From Branchiostoma floridae (lineage: Eukaryota; Chordata; Leptocardii; Amphioxiformes; Branchiostomatidae): a stretch of 62,000 nucleotides of DNA. The notes beneath the pieces are model-generated. The model was not told where the DNA came from. It did no database searches and worked only from the letters and a program-made list of their open reading frames with translations. The position numbers and the translations under genes are program-made. Shown one piece after another: positions 31,051-41,340 of this stretch. How positions within the stretch are numbered: position 1 is the stretch's first letter; each line of letters opens with the position of its first letter. The stretch covers positions 15,932,489-15,994,488 of the forward strand of contig NC_049994.1 of the NCBI RefSeq assembly GCF_000003815.2, written 5' to 3'.

Positions 31051-31905
31051 GGAACGATGTTCAAATGATAAACCTGACATGCACCAACTTGGAAAGATGC
31101 GGGTGTTTATATTGATATCTGATGCTTCAATAATCAACATTACACGGAATGTATAGTACCAAGTTGAATAAATGTATATTGGGTTGGACTGAACCAAAAT
31201 AAACCCCTGTTGTCAAAGTAGACTCATCCAAGTTTGTCGTCATTTTCGCGCGCTTTTTGAAGATCACACGACTGGAATGACAGAAATTCATGCTCAACAC
31301 TGACTGATGAAGTAAGGTACGTTTCAAGCATGTTTGTCTTAAATAGCAACAGAGATTGTGATCAGCTAATTATGAAGGTCAATGTAGTCAAGATTCGTGT
31401 CACAGAAATATTTCTCGTTTTACACAGTGGACCCCTTTATATAAACGTACAGACGGCGGTAAATCAGCGACACTATTTACGCTAGCGCCACGTTATCTAC
31501 ATTGAGGACTTGTCATTGAGTTATAAGCTCCATGATCAAAAGCATATGGGCTGCAGAAGTTAATAGCTAACTTAAGTTAAGACTTCACTATCATTAGATA
31601 TTCCGAAGTTTTCACCTTTGCTTGTTTAGGTTGGGAATCTTGTTAATTAGAAGCAAACTACTCTTTCAACCAGTCGTGACTGCACAGAATTGATGCACAG
31701 AATTGTTTTACATGGACAGACACATGGTTCAAGGCAGAAAGCTATTTGTGAAACCAATCCCACTCTATAAAGTCAAGATCTAAAAACGTCAGGCTTGTCA
31801 TGTATTCATGTGGCATTAGTATAAAGGGACAGGCTGCCAGGATAACTGTAGAACAGACTGCCTTTACACATGCAGCTCTCTTTTGGAAAATTCACTTAAG
31901 GGTTA
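31051..31905. other. No gene seen
   Basis: AT-rich sequence with no repeat partner elsewhere in the window that I noticed. Confidence 0.35.
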
Positions 31906-31965
31906 ATGACCCGCCCCGAGGTGTATATGGTGTCATAACGCCTGGTCCTTTGCTTTAACCACCGA

Positions 31966-32162
31966 ATAAAACCACCGATGTGAGCGAAGCGAACGAGGTG
32001 GTTTTATGAGCATCGACACTGGTGCCGGTGTCGATGCAAATCGACACCGGTGCCGGTGTCGATTCATTCTGACCAATCAGAGGAGCGAAACCCACCTGCC
32101 TGGCCTGGATCTTTGTGTTACGGCGTCATAACCAACGTGGAACGGGGCCTTCTGATTGGTCC
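31966..32162. repeat. Cluster of strong palindromes
   Basis: ATAAAACCACC (31966-31976) pairs with GGTGGTTTTAT (31997-32007). Two consecutive 24-bp near-palindromes ATCGACACYGGTGCCGGTGT+CGAT follow (32012-32035, 32040-32063). GACCAATCAGAGG at about 32069 and its near-inverse CCTTCTGATTGGTC at about 32149 enclose the right side. The arrangement looks like nested transposon termini; it has no coding content. Confidence 0.7.
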
Positions 32163-33846
32163 GCGGCGCCTGGCTATATGATAATGTTGTTTATAGCCTT
32201 GCTCATCAACAAAAGCCTTGTTATACACATATTACACAGTTCTTTCTGCCGGTATTATTGAACCACACGATATAAGGTGTATGGATGGACATTTTGTTAG
32301 GTAGCACATTCATTCTATATTGATGTGACATTGTGTTTGTTCCACGAACAAAGATTGTCCTGACATTAAAAAATGTTTTATAAGAAGTGCGATAACTGGT
32401 GTTTAGTTTTTTGTCTTTCCAACATCGAAAGCTTGTGCTAGAAAGGCCCAGTCCATCTGGTGCATGTTGCCATCGCATCATGTCCTGCTATTCCCAAAGA
32501 CTTGATTGAAGGACGCAAGGACGAAGCGGTTCTGACCTAGAGCGTGTGATTGCGTGAATCCTTTGTTACTTAGCATGTATTTAAATAGACCCCGCCAAGA
32601 TAGAGACCTTGCATATCTTGGGTGTCTTTCCGCAGAGTCCGGGTGGGTATAGGACGAACAAGATTATACGGGTATTCCGGATAACAAAGATACACTTTTT
32701 TACTACTCTGAGTTAGCAACATGAAGATAAGAGGTCCAGCATTATAGACGAACATGACCTGATCAGTTCAAATAGAGCCAGTATGTACACTATTCGGCTT
32801 TCCTCCAAATGTTAGAGATTCTGTAATTTACGTTACCACAGTTCATTGGCATTTACCTGTAGAATAGATATCGCCTGCTTCCAACCATTTTCATAAATAT
32901 ATTCTATCGCTCTTATCCCATCCTACAGGGTGAAAATTAAGGAGTATTAAACGGTTTGTCTTCATATCAGAAAAAAAATATATCATTTATTTACTTTTAT
33001 ACAAATGTAGCAAACTTAATAGCTAGTAATTTTGATGATCATTCCGAAACAAATGACACGGCGGTTAAATATTTCTCATTGGCGTGTAATTTGAAGGTTT
33101 TGGGTTGGAAAATTCGCTAATTTGGCTGTTGTTAATCCACTATTACTTGCTGGAACATTTCTCTGTGTAGTAATGTGCTCTTTATTACGAAATTGTAGGA
33201 AAGATGACATGGCCTACTAAAAATCAAATATCTCCAAAATTAAGCGTGTTAGCACCAGACAAAAATAGCAAAAGATAGTCGATATAAGTGGTAACAAGTT
33301 CATACCAGAAGGTAAGCGTTTTGGACAACTTTATTTTTTACAATTTTCTACCTCCAATTTTCCCAGTTAATGAGGAATGGGCGAGGAACGCGTTGAGCGC
33401 CGCTGAGAATACTGTAATTGCAAGTTAGGAATTTACGTGTTTGCAAGCAAAAGTCAGTGAGATTTCTGAAACAACAGCAGTTCCGTGATAAACGGAACCT
33501 TCTCAAAAATAATAATTCAACGCTAATACATATGTCATTATTTTTTTTATGTGATCATGTGTACATGTGGCAGCAAGGCGACCCGCGCGGCGGTTGATTA
33601 GCCACTACCAGACTTCCGCCTGGTTGAATAGAGGACTTTTGCCAAGTTCAAGGAATAAAAGCCTAGTATATAACCTTCTTGGTTGGAGTTAATTGGCCTA
33701 TAAGTGTTGGCCGGCCTGGCAAATTGCAAGTCGCAAACTATAGTCCTCGGCCATGTGACGTTAACTTATCTGGCGTGTTTTCTGTCTTTTCCTGACCAAT
33801 TTCTTCTATTTTTTTTTGACGCGGAGCGGCTTTTAATTGTGGACAG
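32163..33846. other. No gene seen
   Basis: Holds one further copy of the ACGTTACC motif (32824) and otherwise nothing I can identify. Confidence 0.35.
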
Positions 33847-33936
33847 TGTAACAGCGGGGCTCAAGCACCGCCAAATCGACCATGCCATCGAACAGCTCTG
33901 AGCTTTAGGCGTTGTGGTTTTCGCACTGGGATTGCG
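33847..33936 (+). repeat. tRNA-derived SINE, 3'-truncated copy
   Basis: GTAACAGCGGGGCTCAAGCA through GCGTTGTGGTTTTCGCACTGGGATT matches the 5' half of the other copies (leader and A-box region) but stops before the B box. Confidence 0.55.
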
Positions 33937-34835
33937 ATATTTTTTCTCTCTGTTGTTGATGACTTGTTCTGTGGTGAATCCTGCACTTGAAATGAATCCT
34001 CTGGCCGGCCGACTCTCCTAGCATACTATTGACTCTATTTGTCCACTTTCTACAATTAGACCACCGATCCGTGGAGCCTGGTAGAGGCTACACTTGACTG
34101 AGGGTGGCATCCTGTCTAAAATGTGCCAACGTATCTTGTGCTTGCGTCGAGGTTTGTGACAATAAATTTGATTTGAATTGGTGACAATAGCACTGAGAAC
34201 AATGCCCTCACACCGTGTCATCATTCGTCGTTCATGAATTTGATAACAGCAGATATTCCAACAACACCCGCATTCGCCGGATGACGTTTGCGACGCGTGT
34301 TCATGAATATTAATTAGAGCAAGCAGGGGTGACCACCTGCACGGCCGCCACCTGGTCCTACCACAGGGAAGGTGATTACGTCATTTACCATATATGGTGA
34401 GACGCTCAGAGGCGGTGAAGACGAAAACGCAGACGAAAAACCCCGCCAAATTGGCTTATAAATCATTTTTAAGTGATTTTGTGCCAAAAATGATAACAGG
34501 GTTCTTTTAGTAAATATCTCATGCACTATCATACCAAATTTCGGGTCCCTTGGGTTTAATACCTGGGCACGGGAGGCACAATTATACAGTTCGGTCAAAA
34601 CACCACCTAAAAACATCCATAATATCATTTTAAAAGTATCTATCAAAAAACCGAAAAAAACGTCTGAGGGTATTGACCCAAGGTACACTTGTACCAAATT
34701 TCAGGTCATTCGGGCTAAGAACGACGGAGAGGAAACACTTTAAAGGTCGTGACAGGAGAAAGAAAGAAAGAAAGAAGAAACGGTACGAAAACAATATTTT
34801 CACTCGAAGCGTACCTTCGGTACGCGGAGTGAAAA
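33937..34835. other. Accessory DNA with short tandem similarity and a hairpin
   Basis: The phrase ACCAAATTTCGGGTCCCTTG (about 34534) recurs diverged as ACCAAATTTCAGGTCATTCG (about 34693), suggesting a ~160-bp tandem repeat. A strong hairpin, GCGTACC/GGTACGC within CACTC/GAGTG, lies at 34801-34831, directly before the second 1.73-kb unit. Open frames on either strand lack other support. Confidence 0.4.
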
Positions 34836-36568
34836 TAATTAGTGTATGTGTAGTCCTATCAGGTCGGAGGACTACGGTGTCTGTATTATTGGTGTGATGC
34901 TCCAATGGCAGGTGCACCAGTGAATCAATAAGTCGTCTGACCGGAGCATCACAGTGTATTGACATGTCTAAAGCTGGTCTATGCTGCCATCTCAGGCGAG
35001 GCTAGACTAGTATAGGTCACCTAGATGTGTGAGCCAGGCTCACGTGTGACCTGAGGACTTCCCACCCGCTATTTTAGGGTGGGAGTCCGCCCAAGCCACT
35101 GCAATGTATGAGTGGTGTGACGCACCCTGAAAAGGGCGTCACAGTGTGAGTGTTGAATACATGGTTGATATGGGGTGGGATTTAATCACAAAGTAGTCAC
35201 CTGGCACTTTTTTGAACATACAATCACACTATGAGTTTCCTTATAGTTTGACGATTATATCTTTCATTTTCTTATGACCATGAATCCCGTTTTCTTTCCT
35301 TTGTGAGCAATCATAAGACTTATTTAGTATTTGATTTGATCTTCATTTGTTATGATTTGCCCTTTCATTGAGTTTCCGGTGAATCCTGAGTTGTGTGATT
35401 TTCTTTGTGCCGGTGCTGGGTTGTGTCTCTGAACGGCCTGTGTTGGTGTGGAGAAGTAAATGCCGAATGTCTTTCATCGTGTTGACAGGCGAAGAAATGT
35501 CAACCGGACGATTCTGTGTGAATCTAGGGATCTTCGCGGGCCCCTGTACGGCAAGGATGGGAGGAAGGCAGGTAACTAGCTCTCTGACCTTCCTTAAAGT
35601 GCAGAAACCTGGTGGGGTGGGGACACGAGTCTGGACCTTATGCCACCGGGGTTGCCAATCGGCAAGGTGAGATATGAGGGCGGTGGTCTTCTATCCCATA
35701 GCAGGTTTTGGGAAGGGGATATACCTGACAAGGTACGGTAGTCACACTAGAATTTGGTGAACCCGGATCTATAGAATGGGTATCATTGTAGCAATGCTAA
35801 CTAAAGTACTAGTATTAATTAGATGAGTTTATGATTGCTTCCCTTTCCCTTACCACGTGTTATTACTATCATGGAAATTGGAATGTGACGGATATTGAGA
35901 ATTCAATTGTATGGGAACAGTTTGTGTGAGCTGTGGTTATCGAATGTGCCATGGGTTCGGATTTGCATAAGGTTGATCAGTACTAGTAATAAAATGTGTT
36001 TCAAGTTTTAAACTTGCAATGTTTATAGTGTGCGTGTGAGTATTGAAAATACTATATTCATTTGCATATGAGAACCTCTTCGTGTGGCCTAGACGGATGG
36101 CCTTGGTGATTTGATCATTTAATAATTTGGGATTATAGTAAAATTGCACAAAGGTTTGGTAAAGTTGGGATGGAAATGTGGCAAAGTCTTTTGTTTTATT
36201 TTGTCCGTTTTGTCTGTGTTTAACATTTCTTGTCAGTTACTGTGTTTGTTTGTATAAGAGGTTCTCATTGAGCTTTAGACTTTCTTCGTGTGCGGACTGG
36301 AACGGATAACGACTACGATATCTTGTCACTTTGTACTATCTTCCAATTTTTGTTTACACTTTAAGTTGACAGTATTGCAGGAGGGAGCGAAACCCTGGTG
36401 CCCGCCGTGAGAGAATTCACCCTGTGATGGCCTGTACTGTCTTTTTTCTGTTTCTAGATTTATGATTTGTTTTCTGCTCTTGTAAAGATGACCTTGTAAT
36501 TGTTGCTTGAAGTTGTTCTGTTTCCTTCTTGTTTCGTTTTTGTTTGTACCATCATTGCACAAAAAGGG
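34836..36568 (+). repeat. 1.73-kb hairpin-rich repeat unit, copy 2
   Basis: Near-identical to 16997-18725, in the same orientation, including all five hairpins (about 34850-35142). It ends at CACAAAAAGGG and then diverges completely from the LINE leader. No LINE ORF or LINE 3' end adjoins it, so it is either a 5' fragment of a LINE, unusual because LINEs are normally truncated at the other end, or a self-standing element. Confidence 0.88.
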
Positions 36569-37492
36569 CTGAGAGGAGATGTCCTGTGGCTTAGTAGATC
36601 ACTAGTTCTCTGTCTGGGAATTTGTGTCTCAAAACACAAGGGCCCTTCGCGGTGCCCTCAAGGCTGGTCTGGCCACGCCAGACTGTGCCGCAAGACGTCG
36701 ATGTCAGAATTATGCCAAATAAAGAGAACTATCGTCAAATTTACTCATTATAAGTTCATTTACCAACAATTTCCCAGATTCTTCTGGCCCTCCCCTCAAT
36801 ACAAGGTATATAGTATAATGCAATATTCAATTGAAAAAAATGTAAACACCCGACACCCACCTCCCCCCTAAAAATTTTTACAGTACAAACACAAAAATCA
36901 TCTTTCACTTGTGGTTTTGTACCTTTTGGATAAATTATGTTCATATGCACCTGTTACACAGGTGAGTGTAATTAAGCTGATTAAATCAATTGCTATGGAA
37001 ACGGACACACAGTGAAGACGATGAGACTTGGGTGTTGCTGACTCGATGTGAAGGTGACGATTTTCCCCACCAAACTCTGCTTGGAGAGTGACGAGACTAC
37101 AGTTTGTCCATGTAACTTTATCTTTACCTTTTTACACAAACAAAACAACAACACTCACATACATACATTACAAGAAAGGATAAAAGATACAGAAATCGAG
37201 ACAAACATGTCCTGTTTATTGCCAGTTTGCTTATTAATTAAGAAGATGGACAGTTACTGATATCAAAAGTATCTGCAAAACCTGTACACCAAACATACAG
37301 CAAGGCTCAGACCTGACAAGTCAGTTTTTTGTGACGATTTTGTAAAACTTAAAGAAAAACTTTATGGTCATTTCCCCCACGTATTTCCACTTGTGTCATT
37401 TCAAAGGTTTACATTTCGTATTCCTTTTGAAAATAGAATTTTTTGAAAGCAAACAAATTTTTCATTTCTCACTGTCGACTATCTAGGATTAC
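36569..37492. other. No gene; one MITE terminus
   Basis: CTCTGCTTGGAGAGTGACG at about 37077 is a right-hand end of the CTCCAAGCAGA family without a visible partner. No coding sequence supported. Confidence 0.35.
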
Positions 37493-37524
37493 CTCCAAGC
37501 AGATGGAAGAAAGAGTATGATTCT

Positions 37525-37822
37525 TAATCTCCAAGTAGATCCTACTATGGCATAAGATAGTACCAAACTGGCCAAGGGGTGTAGTGAGCCAAGAGGTGTC
37601 AATTTGCGATGTAGCAAAAAACACTTCTCTCCAAGCAGAGGTTGAGTCGCGGAGATATACTAGTAGTCGAAAAAAATAGGAGGAGCGGCTCTGTATTTTT
37701 TTCGACCACTAGTATATCTCCGCGACTCGACCTCTGCTTGGAGAGTAAAAAACACTCCTAAGCCAGCTTCACTGTCAGCTTTTGATACTATCTTATGCTA
37801 CCGTAGGATCTACTTAGAGATT
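37525..37822. mobile_element. MITE (CTCCAAGCAGA family) with nested palindromic MITE and 10-bp TSD
   Basis: The outer element has inverted ends CTCCAAGTAGATCCTACTAT and TAGGATCTACTTAGAG plus TAGCATAAGATAGTAC-type subterminal repeats. A 121-bp palindrome (37626-37746) starting CTCTCCAAGCAGAGGTTGAG sits inside. It is flanked on both sides by the identical 10-mer AAAAAACACT (37616-37625 and 37747-37756). Target duplications of 9-10 bp are typical of Mutator-like elements; that classification is only a suggestion. Confidence 0.85.
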
Positions 37823-40585
37823 AGATGATTCTGTGTCTTCCATTCAGTTTTAAACATTTAGTACTCTTTTCTTACACAATTATTGCACTTTTTAATGGTT
37901 CACCTCCCATTATAAGAAGTGCAGTACTACATGTAGAAGAGATAACTAAATTTACAAAAACTGAATGAACCAGATCCTTACAACTTCTTGAAGATAACTT
38001 TGTGACCAATAAAATGAAAGAATGGAATGTAACAGTTCTAAATGTAAAAAGAAAAACAAAAAACTGATTTCTATGGTAGCAAATTTGACAAAAATACCAC
38101 CTTGAAGGAAAAATTTTGTTTACGTAACCTAACATCACTGGTCATATATTTACACCATACATTGTATATGTTAATCATACCTTATTTCCAGTAAGCACCT
38201 TAATATCCTCATCATACATATAGAAAACTACATAGTTTTTTCATTCTTAACTATTAACGCTAATTCACCATTATCCGTGGGGTAACCTATATCCGTTGTT
38301 TTAAAACTGGGTGTTTAGGGTTGTCAAGTCGACGGACGGTGGTTTCAAATTACAGTTCTTATATAATAATTCAAAATTGAAATCACTGTCCGCCCACTTG
38401 ATATCCCATAATACCCCGTATTAAAAGCAACAGATTTAGGTTTCCTCATGGATTAAGGTGAACTAGCGTTATAACAACATAACCATCTTACATTGCACCA
38501 AATTATTGAAAGTATGGAATCGATATGATAATTATGAATGTCGACAGCTACTTTTGTATACTAACTTCTCACAATCATATATTTTTTGTAACATAACCGA
38601 AAATATTTAGTAGTACTGGTATGTACTAATATTATCATAATCCATGGTTGAACAAATTTCCCATGCATAGATATTCAATAATTATCATCAAAATAATTGA
38701 TGATATATAGATAATCAACCATCTTCATAATCAATGATCAATAGACAATAATTATGATTCACAAGAATCAAATGCCACTAGATAGAGCTGGAATTGACAT
38801 CAAGACAAACTAAGTATTTCTCTCTGAATTGAATCAACATTGATGCAGAGGTACAGATGAAATAAGACTATGACTTAGACTTTAAGCTATGGTTATCTAC
38901 AAATCAGACACTAGCTTTCTATAAACTTTCTTGAAGAATCATCTCCAGCACACTTAGTTGGAAGATCAAATGTAAAATTAAAGATATCTTGATCAAGAGC
39001 TCATTGTGTGCACAGAAGTTGAGAAGTAAAGAAGAGAATTTTTGCCGGGATTTGCACGGAAAAAAAAATACTGTGTCCTTCACTTAAACACTGCTGCACC
39101 CATTCACACTATCTACAAATATTATGATACAATTTTAAACTTAACAACCACAACAAAATTAAAGCACTTGCCAAGAAGCTTTCAATCAGTCCTCTGAGCC
39201 CATCAACCTTTCCTCAACCGAGACGGGGGCCGATACCAACTTCCAAGCACCTTTGAACCATTGCTGAGTTAGGATGTGTGACATAGGCTTTTAGACAACT
39301 TGAAAATGCTCAGAGGACTGATCAAAAGCTTGTTGGTATGCACTTTAATTCTGTGTACGGTTATAAAGTTTAAAATTGTACCATAATGTTGATTACCGTC
39401 ATAGATGAACTTACATTCGAGTATCTACAAATATATAGATTTGGCTACAAATGGTTAGAAATCTAGGGAGGCGTGATCTGGAGAAGGCTTAGTTTGACAG
39501 CACAAACTTTTCTATCCATCCATTCACACTTAACCATTCCCAATGGCTGGGTTACCTAGTAGACAATTTTGTACAAAAAGACTCACCCGAATTAAGCCTC
39601 ATTACAAATGCACATATTAAATAGCTTTGACATTTCCCTGTTAGTTAATTACTATGTGCTAACTAAAGCCCCCCTTTTGAATTCATTTTTGTTTTTTTCA
39701 GCCAACCTATAGCTAGCATGTCTTCCTGCAAACTTGTCATATTGCAACGATTTTCAAAGAATTCCTTTTTCGACCTTCAACTAACAAACAATATGGGAAA
39801 CTTTGCTTGTAAAACAGAATCATAATTATAATGTTTACAAACCAATAGTGGCTATCCCACTAACTACCAGCAATACCTAGGTTGCACGTACACTTCCCAA
39901 AACTACATTCCAACTTTGTGTCCTGTGTGCAACAACAACCATCCAGTATAAGGTTGTGGTAAACCGTTCAATAGCTAGTAGACATTTGAAGGCAAAGCTG
40001 TCCACAGAGTTTACTGAATAGCAAATTTGCTGCTTACAATAAGCTAGTTCAAGGGTTGGACTGCGCATGGACAGCAAGATGTATTGTGGGTAACATGTCA
40101 AAATTGAAGGCATAAGCAAGTTGAGACGTAAGCAAATAATGTCTAGACTAGAACTACTTACAAGTTAGGGGTCTCCATCTTAGATCTCGCACATGCGAAG
40201 TTCAAACCTTGGACCTACTTTTTTTCTCCCACTTGTGAACACAAGTTCACCTTTATCCTTTGTTTCAAAAAAGCAAGGATTTTAGGGATATCAAGTGCAT
40301 GCATGGGGACAGTGGTTTCAAGCTGCAATACATAATTGTACTTTTAAAATATTGCAGTTTGAAACCAACACCCATTGACTTCAGTTGATATCCCTAAGTA
40401 TCCAGTCTTTAAAAACAACAGATATAGGTTACCCCCTGGAAAAAGGTGAACTACAAATATTGTTAGAATTAGAGTCTGTTTCTACCTCAGGTGACATACC
40501 AACCCGACAAAGCAGGTCATGGAGTTTGCTAGATAGGGAATTTGCTGCCTACATTCAATTCTCCCCTCTATGAAGAAAGCCGCTG
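37823..40585. repeat. Intergenic DNA with three MITEs
   Basis: No gene seen. 38262-38475 and 40246-40453 are two copies of a family with inverted ends GTTCACCTTTATCCRTGGGG (others at 43445 and 45198). 39161-39352 has ~38-bp arms (AAGCACTTGCCAAGAAGCTT and inverse) with TTAA at both edges, as for piggyBac-type insertions. The remainder is AT-rich. Confidence 0.5.
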
Positions 40586-41340
40586 TTATAACTCTGTTTT
40601 TACGTCTGTTTTTACAGGCACAGCTCCGGCCTCGTTCATGAAGTTGTAAAGGTCGACGTTTGTGACGGGATCTTTGTAGTTGGTGGAGAATTTGCCATTA
40701 ACGTAGAACTTGATGGTGGGGAGGGATTCTGGGATGATTCCCACGCGCAAACACAGGTCTGAAAAACAAAAACAAAAATGTCTGTATTGCAGCCTGACAA
40801 ATTCTCTGAATTTGTAATTCTATACACTAAGTCTGGAAGGTTCTCGACCGGCCATAACAGTCTCCAGACTTAAACCCAATTGAGAATCTCTGGAATCTGA
40901 AGAAAGAAGAGTATAAAACCCAGTACATGGACCAGTGCAGGTTAGGTGGAGGTAGACACAAGACAAACCTGCACAACTTCAATTTTACCTGCACTAACCC
41001 ATATATACCCAGTACATGGACCAGTGCAAGGTTAGGTGCAGGTAGACATCGGAAATACACATGTACCTGCACAGATCAAATTTTACATGCACTAACCTGC
41101 ATATGCAGGTGGTATTTTGAGCTCTGACATTGCATTAGTAAAAAGACAAAGAAAACATAACAAGTTGAATCTTAAGTTTAACTAAGTCTTAAAAGACTTA
41201 CCTGTAACCTCCTCACAGTCGACTGCTGCAAACTTCTTGCTACTGTCGTCTCTGAAGGCGGTGGCTGTCTTGAGGAAGGGCGCCTTAGCTTGCGTGTACT
41301 TCGGCAGCTCTTTCTTGTAGAACAGTATCAGGGAGTGCTC
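40586..41340 (-). CDS. PDIA5-like degenerate thioredoxin domain 7 and KTEL C-terminus
   Basis: Exon 41202-41340 encodes [20 protein letters not shown]...[12 protein letters not shown]. Exon 40586-40758 encodes [30 protein letters not shown] and the end VKTDVKTEL-stop. The FYAPWCGHCK signature is replaced by FYKKELPKY, so it cannot be redox-active; the cis-Pro region (LPTIKFY) is kept. KTEL is a known functional variant of the KDEL ER-retrieval signal. This strongly supports the chosen last exon and frame (stop at 40588-40586). Confidence 0.9.

Noticed and set aside
30555-31115. 186-codon frame on the plus strand
   Set aside because: It reads antisense through two SINE copies, which explains its internal repetition.
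34314-34965. Overlapping minus-strand frames with similar PKFGM / LKFGT phrases
   Set aside because: The likeness comes from a diverged ~160-bp tandem DNA repeat; no start context or domain.
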